DNA of 64,000 bases from Datisca glomerata (Eukaryota > Streptophyta > Magnoliopsida > Cucurbitales > Datiscaceae). Every line of letters starts with the position of its first letter. The stretch's first letter is position 1. Location of the stretch: positions 69,536 to 133,535 of the forward strand of contig QANY01009128.1 of NCBI GenBank assembly GCA_003255025.1. Direction: 5' to 3'. The notes beneath the pieces were generated by a model, which saw only the letters and a program-made list of their open reading frames with translations, had not been told where the DNA came from and did not search any database. Below are positions 20,160-31,920 of this stretch, one piece after another. The position numbers were made by a program, and so were the translations under genes.

Positions 20160-22420
20160 CTTTATTTGGAGTAAACCTGGATAAAACACCCGCGTCTTCC
20201 AGAAGAGGAGTATACACATTTCAAGCACAGGGGAAAACTTATCATGAACTTCCAACCCTATTACCTGAAGATAGATCAAATTTTTTCTAGCAATACTTCT
20301 ATGACACTACCAATGAATTGCAAAACATAATTGATATCTTAGAAAATGCTGGCCTCAATGAGAATGTTGTGGCAAGACTTATGTCTGTTTTGCATAATAA
20401 TGTGTATGGCCGATTCTTTCGTACTCAATTGAAAATATACATATTCACATTGCAAGCAATGTTGGTATTGATCAACGTATCATCTACCAACAGTTGATAA
20501 AGTTGCAACTATTTGGATAGAAGGAAATGAAAATGATATACCATTTGAGAGAGGTATTGTGGTACATGTGCATTGAGGAAGTCAACAAAATTACTTTAGT
20601 TGTTATGATCCACTTTAATATCCTTTACTTTTTCCAAATGGGGAACCTGGCTGGCATTATGATGTCAGACAACATGTTGGAAGGAAAATTAGTGAAAATG
20701 TCGCTACATATTCTAACACAACATTCGAACATGTAATGACCTTCAACTCAGTTGAAGATTTGATTTTAAATGAACGTCAAAGTAACAAATATATTGTAAT
20801 TATGTTGATGCAAGGTTTAACATTCTATACTTATTACCTATTATAGGACCTTTATTTTGAACCAATGTCTGAGACTACACAAAAGCTGGTGAGAAGTCCT
20901 TAAATGTCCTTATACAATGCACTTTAAGAGATATACAAGTCTTCCTCCAGTCTATTGGAAAAATTATTTCACAGTTTGATTTGCCACAACTAACGTATGA
21001 TTCCATCGAAGTCCCGTATATAGATATTGAGACTTCGTCAAAATTTAATGCAACATATTGGAAAGAGTCAATAGCAATCACAGTGGTATTTTTTTTATGG
21101 GCTTGGAGGAACTGGCAAAAGTTTTCTATACAGAGCAATTTTGGCCAATATATGATCTAGAGGCATGATAGCTTTGTAGTAGCATCCTCTGACATAGTAG
21201 CATCAATACTTTCAGGAGGACACACGGTGCATTCGAGGTTTAATATACCGTTTCAAGTACATGAAACAACAATGTGCGATCTATCCAAACAGAGTATCAA
21301 GTAAAATTAATACGAAGAGCCAAACTAATTATATGGGATGAAGTACCAATGACCACAAAATTGACAGTTGAAACTGTAGTAGATCTCTTAGGGATATTCC
21401 TGAATCATCTGAATTATTTAGAGGAAAAGTTGTTGTGTTCGGTGGAGATTTTTGACAGGTATTAGCAGTCGTACCGAGAACAACAAGGCAACAAACTATT
21501 AATGTTAGCTTGGTTAGATCGTATCTCTGGAAGAATATGGAGATAGTTTAATTGATTCAGAATACGTGTGCTCAAAATGATGAAGGATTTGCCAATTTTC
21601 TGTTACGGGTTGGAAATGGAACTGAACTAATAGATGAGGAAGACTTCATCACCTTACCAGAAGAGATAGTGATTTGGGAAGATGATCCAGATACTGCTGA
21701 GCTCATGCTTATTAATTCAGTGTTTTCAAACCTATCGACAATGTGTCATCATCATAATATATGACGCAATGTGCAATTCTATAAATTACTAACGAATACG
21801 TGGACCACCTGAATGAAAGAATGATCAGATTATTTCATGGAGATATAGTAGAGTTTATGAGTTTTGATGAGCCCGTTGATCATACGAAGAACTATTATCA
21901 ACATAAATTTCTCAATTCATTGGTACCAAATGTCGTTCCTCCACATAGATTAGTTCTGAAGAAAAAATGTTTGATCATGCTATTACGGAACTTAGACACA
22001 ACTAATGGTTTATGTAATGGAACTAGGCTGATATGTCATGACTTCAGAAAGAATCTAATACATGCAAAAATATCATTTGGACAACATGTTGGAAAAAATA
22101 TTTTCATTCCAAGAATTCCATTGAGCCCGACAAACGATGAGGGTTACCCATTTAAATTCAAGAAGAAATAATTTTCTGCGTCTCTCTATTTTGCAAAGAC
22201 AATCAATAAAGCTCAAGGATAGACAGTTCCTCATGTTAATGTCTATCTTCCTTAACACTTATTTTCTCATGGACAATTAGATGTTGCTCTTTCACGAGGT
22301 GTTTTGATGTCATCTACAAAATTTTTAGTTAAACCAAAGAATATCATGTATAAAGATACAATTAGCACAAAAAATATTATATATAAGGAAATATTTGATG
22401 TATAAAAGACGTTTTGACTT
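20160..22420 (+). pseudogene. Helitron replicase-helicase relic lacking the Rep domain
   Basis: Frames must be joined. 20190-20470 resembles the Helitron-like N-terminal domain (VYTFQAQGKTYHELPTLLP, then FYDTTNELQN). 20560-20770 gives the LFPNGEPGWHYDVR segment. From about 20880 the PIF1-type helicase follows: Walker A GLGGTGKSFLYRA near 21107, Walker B LIIWDEVPM near 21320, FGGDF-stop-Q near 21440 (normally GGDFRQ; a CGA to TGA change would explain it), then the C-terminal ARLS-type end FAKTINKAQG and HGQLDVALSRG near 22190-22310. The HUH Rep nuclease expected between the N-terminal part and the helicase is absent, so an internal deletion lies near 20800-20880. Multiple stops make it inactive. 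Helitron TC start and CTRR hairpin end were not located. Confidence 0.85.
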
Positions 22421-23324
22421 ATTATTCCTAAGTTAGTCCATCAAATGTTAAACGAACTTGATCATTATATAACAAGACATTAAAAAATATAATAAGATAA
22501 GTTAATATTTCAGTTACCTAACACGTACAACACATGGGAGAAATATCTAGTAAATACAAAAGAAGTTTTACTCCAACGTAAAAGCTCCAAAAGATTTTCA
22601 AATCAAATACAAACCAGCCCTCAAATTTCTAATTTTTTTCTGATCATATTTTGCATTATTTCAACATGTCCAGGGTTGCACTTTATCGCATTTTTTTAAA
22701 TATCATTTTTTTGTAAGTTTGCTTTAAATTTTATATTTTATGTTTCTATCTTTTTTATTTGAATGAAATCATATATTATCCTCTAACTGTTGGGGAGATT
22801 AATGAAATTTTTTTAATTAGTTGAGGGGTAATGCAATTATTTCTTATACAAGAGGGGATTAAGTGTATTTGTAAGAAATCTGGCGAGTTAAGAGTGTATT
22901 TGGTATAAGGGTATGCTTGCCCAAAAATACCTAGTATATTTGTGTAAGTTGGAGAAAGTCTTATCTGGTATGATAAGTTTTGAAAGTTTTTGTATGGCCG
23001 GAGTCTAAAGATACCATCATTTTGAAGTCTCTTAAACCCCTCAAGATTGGGGGTCTTCTGCCTAGCATATATTATTGTTTCATTCTTGTACTTTTTCTCA
23101 AACTATCATCCGTTAGTCTCTCACATCATCTTCTTCCTCCATCTAAAATCATATTATAATTCATCAAGAAGTGAGGATTAGTTAGAGAGAAGCAAAAGTT
23201 GGGTTTAGCTTCTCTACTCAAGGAATAGGTGAGCTAGTAAAGCATAGATTTCAGAGGCACCACGTGCGTTGCCGAAAGTTAAGGTTGAGAAGGAAAAGTA
23301 AGTTTGAAAAGGAATCCTTATGTT
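22421..23324. other. No gene seen
   Basis: AT-rich sequence after the Helitron relic. It may include the Helitron 3' end, but I found no convincing hairpin followed by CTRR. Confidence 0.4.
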
Positions 23325-23660
23325 GGAACCCGAGCCACAATTGATGGAGTACAAGCTATTGTGAATCTGATGTATTTTGGAATGTTATCACTTGTTATGC
23401 ATCTTAAAATATGGTATATGTATTTTAGAATTTGGTTACGCATTAGTGTAATACTAAATGACATTTAAGTGTATACCAAAGGACATTTAAGTATAATCAT
23501 AAACCAAAATATTTTTACGTGTAATGCAATTCAAAGTTAAAGGACCACTTAATACAACCATAGTTTAGGAACCCAAGCCACACTTGATGGACGACAACCT
23601 GTTCTGAATCTATTTTATTTTGGAATGTTATCACTTGTTATGTATTTTAGAATATACCCA
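23325..23660. repeat. Direct repeat of about 95 bp, spaced 240 bp
   Basis: GGAACCCGAGCCACAATTGAT at 23325 recurs as GGAACCCAAGCCACACTTGAT at about 23567. Both copies run on through TATTTTGGAATGTTATCAC and TGTTATG. No coding content. Confidence 0.7.
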
Positions 23661-23849
23661 ATAACTCGTGATAAATGCAGTTAGTAGATATCTCCAATCA
23701 TTTGGTATTCTCTCCACTAAAAGATCATGTTGTACCATTTTTCACCCAATCTCCATCATGGATTACAACAATTCAAACTTCAAACATATCTATGTATACA
23801 TCAATGAAAGAAGTCAGTACAAGAAGAATACATAATGAAATAGAATATT

Positions 23850-24420
23850 ACACGATGATCGTGTAGCCATCGTGTTGTATACACGAGGCTTTCACGGGCA
23901 TCGTGTAGTGTACATGAGATTTTCACGGGTATTGTGTAGGCATCGTGCAGTGTGCACAAAGCCTTCACGAGTATCATGTAGTGTACACTACACGATGATC
24001 GTGTAGACCTCATGTACTGTAATAAGCCCTACACGATGCTCGTGTAGTTCTATTGTGTAGACTACACGATGATCATGTAGTTCCATCGTATAGTGTAAAC
24101 GGGGACTACAAAAATAGCATGCAGTGTAATCGTGTAGTGTACACGAGGACTACACGAGTAGCGTGCAGTGTAATTGTGTAGTGTACACGATCATCATGTG
24201 GTCACCATGTACACTACATGATGATCGTGTAGTCCTCGATTAATGTAATAGATACTACATGATGCTCGTAAACTGCTGAAGAAGTTTCTGATGCACCACA
24301 CGATGATCGTGTAGTGTACATGAGGTCTATACGGAGCTCGTGTACCCTACGTGTAGTCTACACGATGACTACATGAGGCTCGTGTAGACCTCGTGTTGCC
24401 CTACACCGTAATTTGTAGTG
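23850..24420. repeat. TACACGA dyad array, block 4 (second MULE-family element)
   Basis: Units such as TACACGATGATCGTGTAG, CACGAGGCTTTCACGGGC and CATCGTGTAGTGTACACG, about 20-45 bp each. Many units are perfect dyads (TACACGATGATCGTGTA). It is the same family as the arrays at 9960-13170 but 10 kb away, and it is followed at 24836-24863 by the same terminal-like motif, so it belongs to a second copy of that element family, probably non-autonomous. Confidence 0.75.
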
Positions 24421-24835
24421 ATCTTGTATAATAAATGAACAAAACAACGTTCCAGAAAGAAGAAAATAAATAAATATTCTCAGAAAACTCATGAAAGTGA
24501 AAAAATCATGAAAGAAGGAAGAAGACAAGTAAATATTTTCAGAAAGAAGAAAATAAAACTTATACATGTTCTAGAGAGAAGAACTAGCAATCCTTTGATG
24601 TTGTAGGAAGAAGGAAGAAGACGAAGAAAAAGTAGAAAAAAATGAAATACTAAGAAGGAGAAATAGGATGGGGTGGATAGAGAGGTTTTGAGTGTTAAGT
24701 GAGTAAACCATGACATTTGATCTGACAGCTTGTAAGAAAGGTAATGGAGAAAAAGTGAAAAAGTGAAAGAAAAATGCGTCAGGGTCAGGTAAGCGAAAAT
24801 TAATGTTAGGATACATTTCTGCAAAATAGTTAGTG

Positions 24836-24863
24836 CAAGGGTCTACATTAGTAAAAAAAGCCC
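24836..24863. repeat. Putative terminal motif of the second MULE-family element
   Basis: CAAGGGTCTACATTAGT followed by AAAAAAAGCCC, matching 13640-13666. The open frames read antisense across 24358-24824 are artefacts of the purine-rich sequence between the array and this end. Confidence 0.5.
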
Positions 24864-25013
24864 ACGGAGGAAAAGGCTAGAGTTTCAATTTTTTCCCCAA
24901 ATCTGAGGATAAAGTGGTTGACCCTAATTTGTTTCTTATTATTTTGGATATGTCAATTTCCTAGTTAATTTTGTGTTCTATCTCTGTGTTTTCAAGACTA
25001 GAAGTTAAAAGGG

Positions 25014-25095
25014 ATTGATTTGGGGCTTTGGGGTTTTGTTCGATTTGGGGTTCTAGGGTTATGTTCGATTCTGGGGTTCTGTTCAGTTTGTTTAT
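25014..25095. repeat. Minisatellite of GGGGTTYTGTTCGATT-like units
   Basis: About four degenerate copies of TTTGGGGTTCTAGGGTTATG- and GTTCGATTTGGGG-type units upstream of the carrier gene fragment. No function inferred. Confidence 0.55.
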
Positions 25096-25329
25096 ATGTT
25101 TTCATTGATGAAAGCTAAAAGGGATTGTTTAAGTGTTGTTTTCCGACTGATTCAAAGACCCAAATGGCTAGAACACACAAAATGAGAGTGAAATTCAAAC
25201 TGAATTTAACCATTTTTCAAAATCAGAGAAGGAGAAATTGGGGAATTGGGTTTCCAAAAGAAAAATGGGAAGTGAAGGAAGTGAGGATTCTTGACCGCTC
25301 AAAAGAGAAAGTTCAAAAGCATTTTTACT

Positions 25330-25626
25330 CAAAAGAGAAAGTTGGAGACCTAAAGTGGTTTGCTGGAAATTTAGCTTCAGGAAGTGTTGCTGGAGCAAAT
25401 ATATCTTTGTTCCTGTATCATCTGGACTAATGCACGTACCAGGCTAGGCGCTGATGCAGGGGTCTCCACTTTCAGTGGTCAGCGCCAGTTTAAAGGGCTA
25501 TTTGATGTCTACAGAAAAACTTTGTCAAGCGATGCAATTGGTGCTCTTTACCGGGGATTTAGTGTTTCAGTCATGGGAATTAGTCTGTACAAAAGCATGT
25601 ACTTTGAGGTTTATGATTTTGATTAA
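25330..25626 (+). pseudogene. Fragment of mitochondrial ADP/ATP carrier gene
   Basis: Two frames give one carrier segment: KWFAGNLASGSVAGA to FLYHLD in the first, then ARTRLGADAG, RQFKGLFDVYRKTL, GALYRGFSVSVMGISLY and MYFEVYD in the next. This matches the middle of plant ADP/ATP carriers (WFAGNLASGGAAGA, YARTRL, GLYRGFNISCVGI), inner-membrane proteins that exchange ADP for ATP. A one-base insertion at about 25433 breaks the frame at LDYART. Only about 95 of the usual 300 or more mature residues are present, with no start and no third repeat. It is a gene fragment, perhaps carried here by a transposon. Confidence 0.85.
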
Positions 25627-25639
25627 TTCTGAATACAAG

Positions 25640-26440
25640 TTATAAATTCATTCTGTAAATATTTTAGATGATAATAATAATAATTCTCCTTTTTGTAGAT
25701 TCATCTTCCATAGGTGAAAAATAACTATTTATAAGGGTATATAAATGGAAAGAAATAATGGAAATGGAGGGAAATAATGGAGTTTTTTTACAAGAAAGAA
25801 GATGGTAAAAAATTGAGTTAACTTTCTGTTAGATTTAACTAAAAAAAATGTTACTGTGGAGTATGTTTTATAGTTTGGTCAAAATACAGAGATATAAAAA
25901 TATGAAAAAAAAGTGTAGGGGTTTAGTTTGTATTTTGATCAAAGTGCAGGGGTGCGTTTTACATTTTAGATTATAATCTCGGACCGGGAAAATTCGAGAG
26001 AGAGATCTTTTACTGGTAGGGTTTGGGGGTGTCGGGTTTCGGGTTTGGGTTAATAAAATGTGAGTTTGACTGTCTTTACTTTTGTGTTTCCATAATGGCC
26101 GAATTTTTTTAACTGTTTTTTTAGATAAAACTAAACAAATTTTATATACATGTGTACTATGCTATATCAAAATGTGGCATGATATATATTTATATATCAT
26201 ATTATATTTTAATACACCATCAATATATCATAATATATTTAGATATTATTATATATCATCTGTGGTATATTATGATATTTATAAATCATAGTATATTTTA
26301 ATATATCATTAGTATATCATAGTATATATTTAATATCTTTTTATATATAATCCGTAATAATAATACATCATATAAGTACAATAATCCTTCCCACACCCAA
26401 ACTCGCCTCCTTCTTCTTCTTCACCTTTCTAGCTGGATTC
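25640..26440. other. Intergenic, AT-rich repeats
   Basis: No gene. 26150-26370 is a tract of TATATCATARTATATTTTAATA units repeated at roughly 45-60 bp. A short G-rich stretch (GGGTTTGGGGGTGTCGGGTTTCGG) is at 26021-26050. Confidence 0.5.
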
Positions 26441-26446
26441 ATCAGC

Positions 26447-26762
26447 TCACCATTTTGGAGTTTCAATCTTTCTGAAATTAAACAATAAATCAAGCCAAAA
26501 AATCATAACAATCTCCTCATTAGTCAAATTCACACTCATTCCTTCATAGTATATCCTCTTCGATTTGTCCAATTCATCCCCAAGTTTTGAATCAGCCGCC
26601 ATTAACAATCTCCCTTCCCTGTGTAAGTTCCACACCCATTCCACCAAATTGTTGCTTATCTCAGTTCTCCCTGCCCCACTCAGTTCTTCCTCCATGGATC
26701 TTCTTCCACAGGCGGCCTCAAGCACAACGACACCGTAGCTGAAGACGTCAACTTTTTCTGAA
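26447..26762 (-). pseudogene. Fragment of an L-type lectin receptor kinase, kinase C-lobe
   Basis: On the minus strand the frame reads EKVDVFSYGVVVLEAACGRR, then NNLVEWVWNLHREGRL and MAADSKLGDELD. This corresponds to kinase subdomains IX-X of plant lectin-type receptor kinases (DVFSYGVVVLEVACGRRP, LVDWVWxLHxEGR). Only about 60-100 residues remain, with no ATP site, lectin domain or membrane segment. After DELDKSK the similarity stops. It is a gene fragment next to another (carrier) fragment. Confidence 0.75.
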
Positions 26763-27739
26763 GCTCTAACCAGTTTTCAGCCATATTTGTAAAATAGAAA
26801 AAAAAATCTTATTTAACAAAAGTAAATAATAAAATAGCCTAATTACCTAATTTTCCCTTCATTTCATTAATTCATTCATGAGTTTTTTTAAAAAAAAATT
26901 CTAGCCCAAGATCTCTCTGAACTAAAAAATTGATATTAGAACCCCAAATTCATTTTCAACTATAGTTGGCTATTTTTAGAAATAAAAAGATTTATTTACC
27001 CTTTTTTATTTCCTCAATCTCCCTTTTGTAGTCTCCACTCCTTCTCAAGGAATTATTTCCTCCATCTACTCTCCTTCAACCTAGCAATCTCTCTCTCATT
27101 GTCATCTCCTCTCCATTGTCGTTCACTCTCCTTCCACCGTCGGTCATTTTCCCTCTCCCTCACTATTTGGGTAAGTTGAGTCTCAAGCTTCCTAATTTAT
27201 TATAGTTATGACATTTTAATAAGAAATTTCTTTTTGCATGTGAGTTTGAGGTAAGTTTCAAATGGGTTTTGGAGGAGAAGGAAATTTGGAGACTTCATTA
27301 ATGGAGATTGCCTTCTTGATTCAAGGAAAACCTAATCTTAAAAATATTAAATTTTGGTACATAGAACACTTGGACAACATGTTTATGGGCTGATGCAATT
27401 GAATTTTAGCTTGTTGAATATGAATTTGAGGTTATAATCATGTGTTGAGCTTGATATAAGATTATTTTCTTGCTTTACCATGTATTTTTGTAGTGCTTGT
27501 TTAAGAAGAATGTTGTTTTGATGAATTGAAGACTATTCGACGCTCTATTTTTTAACACCCATTGACTGTGGTTATCTATTTTAGTGGATTTGGTACTTTT
27601 ATTTTGCTACTCTCATTTCAAAGTTATTCTCTGATTTCTTGTGAGCAAATTCATTTTTTTATGATTTGGTAGGGCTAGTGAGATGGTGTATAGGTGGGTT
27701 TGGGGAGAGGGGGTTTGGTTTATTTTATTTCAATGAAAA

Positions 27740-27900
27740 GACCACTTGCTAGACCATAGCCTACTACTATGATCTAACAAGTCTGTAGGTGCTAGATCCT
27801 GGTCTAGCACGATTTTCAATCATTAAATAACTTGTTAGACTCTGGTCTAGTAAGTCTATAGAAGCTAGAATTTGGTCTGATAGACTGTCTGTAGAGAACT
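27740..27900. repeat. CTAGACC dyad array, left arm
   Basis: GCTAGATCCTGGTCTAGC, CTTGTTAGACTCTGGTCTAG and related dyads spaced 35-60 bp. Its mirror is the array at 29345-29470. Confidence 0.75.
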
Positions 27901-28319
27901 ATATTGTCAAATTTGAATGATTGTGCTAGTAAACTTAGATCAAAGTTTTTTTAACGTGAAGAAATTGGGTAACTAGTTAAACTTTTCATTGTTTCTATGA
28001 TAAACTGTCATCATTTAGTATTTCATACTATTTGACGTTCATTTCATCTTATATATACAAGTGTAATTGTGGTATGTACGCATTTAAATTTTAGGAGTTA
28101 TTATGCATAGATCTTGATTTATCCGAGTGTATCCAAAGTGGATCTAGATTTAATAGATTCTCTCTGGCCACGATATTTGAGAATCTAAGTTTTAAGAAGA
28201 TTATTCGTTTTAAGAGAGTTTGAGTTGTATAACATGTGAATCGGTGTTAATATTTTGGAACCTATATATTGTGAATCATGAAACTTACATATTATTAACC
28301 ATGTAAATCTGCTTAGATA

Positions 28320-28745
28320 GTTGAGTGTTGAGATGATATTGTATTGTTAATGCATAAATGAATCAATATTTTAGGATGTCATAATTATAATCCTCATATT
28401 ATTTTGTCTCTATTCGTTCTGCTATATCATGGCCTAGCAGAATAATTTTGCTAGACCATGATCTAGCAAGTGTTAATTTAACACAACATTGTTATACCAC
28501 ATTCTAGCTAGATCGTGGTCTAGCAACCTGTCATGTAAAAAAATAAGTGTTGAGATGATATTGTATTGTTAATGCATTAGTGAATCAATATTTTAAGATG
28601 TCATAATTACAGTCCTCATTTTATTCTATCTATGTTCATTTTGCTAGACCGTGGTCAAGCAAGTATTAATTTTAACACAACACTACTAGACCAAAATCTA
28701 ACATAATATTATGGCTAGACTGTGGTCTAGCAACCTAATATGCAA
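28320..28745. repeat. Tandem duplication (about 225 bp) containing CTAGACC dyads
   Basis: TGTTGAGATGATATTGTAT at 28327 recurs at 28546. Each copy ends with dyads such as GCTAGACCATGATCTAGC and GCTAGACTGTGGTCTAGC. The duplication lies in the unpaired loop region of the fold-back element. Confidence 0.75.
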
Positions 28746-29344
28746 GAAAAAAAATATTAATTATTTTCAATATCATTTCATATTCTAAAAATAAACCTCC
28801 AACAGTGAATAACATAAGTTATAAAATATTAATACATATTCACATATTCCATTATGTAAAAAAAATTATTATAACTCGAAAGTCTAAAAAAAGTAAAATT
28901 TCAAATTATAACTCCACTCATTACAAATCATCTTATAATTTGGATACTCCAATATTACGTCTATGTTCGTATATCTTAAGTGTCATATTCTCTCGAAGTC
29001 ATCCATCCTACCTTGAGTATACTCGTTCAAATCCCGACCTAGACATAAGCACAACAACTCCACAAACTTGAACGCGAACAAGCCACAATCACATATGCAT
29101 TTACAAGGAAATGACAATTATTATTAATAAGAAACCATATTTGATACACCCTCATCAAAATAAGCATGGTGTAGAGTGGACGACAACTAGGATACACCCT
29201 CATCAAAATGTCCCGAGCAAAAAGTATTTAACATGGGGAAATAAACATGTTCAACCATGAAAACACAATATCAACAAAAAATTCAATTCAATTTTTAACA
29301 TCTCTAACTAGAAAAGAAATGAAGACATAAATTTGACCAATTCA

Positions 29345-29470
29345 TGCTAGATCGGGGTCTAGCACCTATAAACTTGCTAGACAATAATCTAGCAAGTTAT
29401 ATGTTCATTAATATTGTGCTAGACCTCGATCTCGCACATGCACATTTGCTAGACTTAAGTCTAACAACTG
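29345..29470. repeat. CTAGACC dyad array, right arm
   Basis: GCTAGATCGGGGTCTAGC, CTTGCTAGACAATAATCTAG and TGCTAGACCTCGATCTCGC dyads, the inverted partner of 27740-27900. Confidence 0.75.
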
Positions 29471-30236
29471 GCATTTTCATTGAAAGTAATTAAACCAAAC
29501 CTCCCCCACTCCCTCTCCCCCACCCCCCACCCCTCCACATACACATGACATAACATCATCCCCCCACCATCATAAAAACATTAAATTCTCCAAAGAAATG
29601 AAAGAAACAAGTTCAAGAATGAGAGCAACAAAATAGAGTAGCAAATCCACCAAAAATAGATTAGTAATGGTGATGGGGTGTTAAAAAATAGAGCACTAAA
29701 TTACCCATAATTCATCAAAATAACATTATTCTCAAATAAACACTATTAAAATTCAAGGTAAAGCAAGAATACAATCTTATTTCAGATTCAACCCATGAAT
29801 ATAACCTTAAATTCATATTTTACAAGCTAAAATTCCAGCTTCATTAGCACAATAATCATGTTGTCCAAGTGTGATATATACCACAATTTAATATTTTCTA
29901 AGATTGAGTTTTTACCTTGAATCAAGAAGACAACCTTCATTAATGGAGTCTCGAAGCTTCCTCCTCTTCCAAAATTCATTTGAAACCTACTTCAACTCAC
30001 ATGCAAATAAAAATTTCTTACTAAAAACTTCATGCATAATAAATCAAGAAGGTTGAGGCTCAACTTACTCAATTAGTGATGGTAAGGGTGAGTAGCAGTG
30101 ACAGAAAGGGAGAATGACCGACGATGGAGAGAGAGTGTAACCAGCAACGAAGAGGAAATGACAGTGAGAGAGAGGGAGAGAGGAAATGATAGGATCAAGG
30201 AGGGAGTGGATGATACATAGGAGAAATTGAATAGAC

Positions 30237-31776
30237 GGGCTGTTTGGTATGAGTTAAGTAAGAATGCTTTGAAAGTTAAGTTGCTGGAAAAACTTAAGTA
30301 GTAAAGTTAGATGACAAGATATTAAGATTATCATGTTTGGCAACACATGATTTAGTGAAAAATGCTATTGAAAAGTATGTTTTCCCTGTTTGGTATGTAT
30401 GATACTTGAGTAAAGTTGTGTGAGAAATTTTGATAAAGTTATTAAAAAAATTATATAAATTATATTAAAATAATAAAATTATTTATTATTTATAGTTTCT
30501 TTTTTATCAACTCTTAATATGTTGTCAATGATTATTTATAGATTCTAATATACATTATATCTTACATATATACTATTTTATGCACTAATTAATTAACTAT
30601 TTTATTAAACCATTAATAAAATTAAATCAACTATTTTTCTCTTACTACGCCGAAAACTAAAATATTTTTTTACTTACACCGTACAAACAAAATTAATGAC
30701 AAATTGTTCAAAATTACATAGCAAAATTGTATACAAATTATCTATTAGCAACTTCTAAAAAGTCTTAATAATTCATACCGAGTTTGATTAAATTTTCTCT
30801 GATATCGTAAATTAATTTTCATACAATTTTCCTCCTTTATATATAAAATAAATCTGATATAAATAACTGTCATTTATATTAGCACATTAAAATATTTAAT
30901 AATACATAACGGTTTTTCCATTACATGTAATTTTCTTTAGTATATATGTGTATCATGGGTTTCAATATCCTTCCGCTCCGGCAAGTGCATCCAAAATGTT
31001 TTAGTTCTGTCACGGGAACAAAACAGAACAATGATGTAATTTTTTTTATATTTTGGTTAAATATAATCTAAAGTTGAATATAAATCATTGAGGGACCCCC
31101 CCATTCATGGTTTCGTCCCACGGGTCCGGTCTTCTACCAAAAATGAGACGTGATAAATAATCCAGTTATATTCTGCTTTATAATATTAGTATTTTTTAAA
31201 TATCGATAGTGTATGAATAATATTAATTTTAGGGAAGAAACTAATTTTAATTTCAAAAAATTATTTGATATTATTAATATGTATTCTAATAATTTAGTTT
31301 TTATATTTTATATATATGAAGAGTTTATCTATCCTTAATTCAAACTTAATATTTTATTTCATTTATTCCAATAAGCGTGCATATCTTAATCTCACGTGGT
31401 GACCCTGAGACGAGTTGGCGAACGAGTCAGAAGGGACAAAAATATACTAAAATTTGATATCAGGACCGTTTCGGTTTCACCAGGATCAAAATATTTTACG
31501 ACACTTTATATCAAAATCAAGTAGGAATAATTAAAATAAATAATGATATTTTATGGCGATTTGAAAAAGTAAAAGTTATTTTGAAAAATGTGTAGATGCG
31601 TTGTAAGATGAGAAAGTTATTTGATAAAGTGAATTTTTGTGAGAAAGTGGTAGGGAAAATAAGATGAGATTTTTATTTTTACCAAGTTAAATAAGTTTAT
31701 CATGGCAAATGAGAAAGTGTTAGAAAATAAATTTACCATAAACCTTACCACGCGGAAAGCCAAAAACAAACGGCCC
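30237..31776. mobile_element. Nested DNA element with GGGCYGTTTG ends
   Basis: The left end is GGGCTGTTTGGTATGAG; the right end is CCAAAAACAAACGGCCC, which reads GGGCCGTTTG on the other strand. It sits inside the right arm of the large fold-back element: deleting it rejoins the sequences that match 26950-27015. The interior is AT-rich with no recognisable transposase. GGGCYGTTTG ends are common in plant non-autonomous hAT- or PIF-type elements, but no matching target duplication is visible, so the superfamily is unresolved. Confidence 0.6.
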
Positions 31777-31920
31777 CTCAAAGGAAGGGACAAATAAGTC
31801 TTTCATCTCTCAAAAAAGTAAAAATTCATTAAAAAACTATATGGGGTCTTAATATCATTTTTTTGGTTCTGAGGGGTCTTGGGCCGGAAATTTCTTCTTT
31901 TTCTATAAAAAAAACTTTTA

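Larger units (their letters stand above)
26882..31915. mobile_element. Large fold-back element with arms of about 1 kb, interrupted by a nested insertion
   Basis: The left arm (26882 to about 27900) is the reverse complement of the right arm (29340-30236 plus 31777-31915). Outer ends: TAGCCCAAGATCTCTCTGA with TTGATATTAGAACCCC at 26900-26950 match the complement of GGGGTCTTAATATCA and GGGTCTTGGGCCGG at 31840-31885. Inner parts match too (TTGGACAACATG at 27370, complement CATGTTGTCCAA at 29860). There is no coding sequence. The right arm is split by the element at 30237-31776. Exact ends and a target duplication could not be fixed. Confidence 0.8.

Noticed and set aside
24358..24824. Hydrophobic minus-strand open frames suggesting membrane proteins
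   Set aside because: They are complements of purine-rich GAA/AAG sequence, which always read as Phe/Ser/Leu-rich chains.
29000..29060. GTTCAAATCC-like tRNA B-box
   Set aside because: No matching A-box, acceptor stem or anticodon arm could be built around it.
28805..29071. 88-codon plus-strand open frame in the loop of the giant fold-back element
   Set aside because: Composition is AT-driven (Ile, Lys, Ser, Tyr), with no domain and no context for a transposase.
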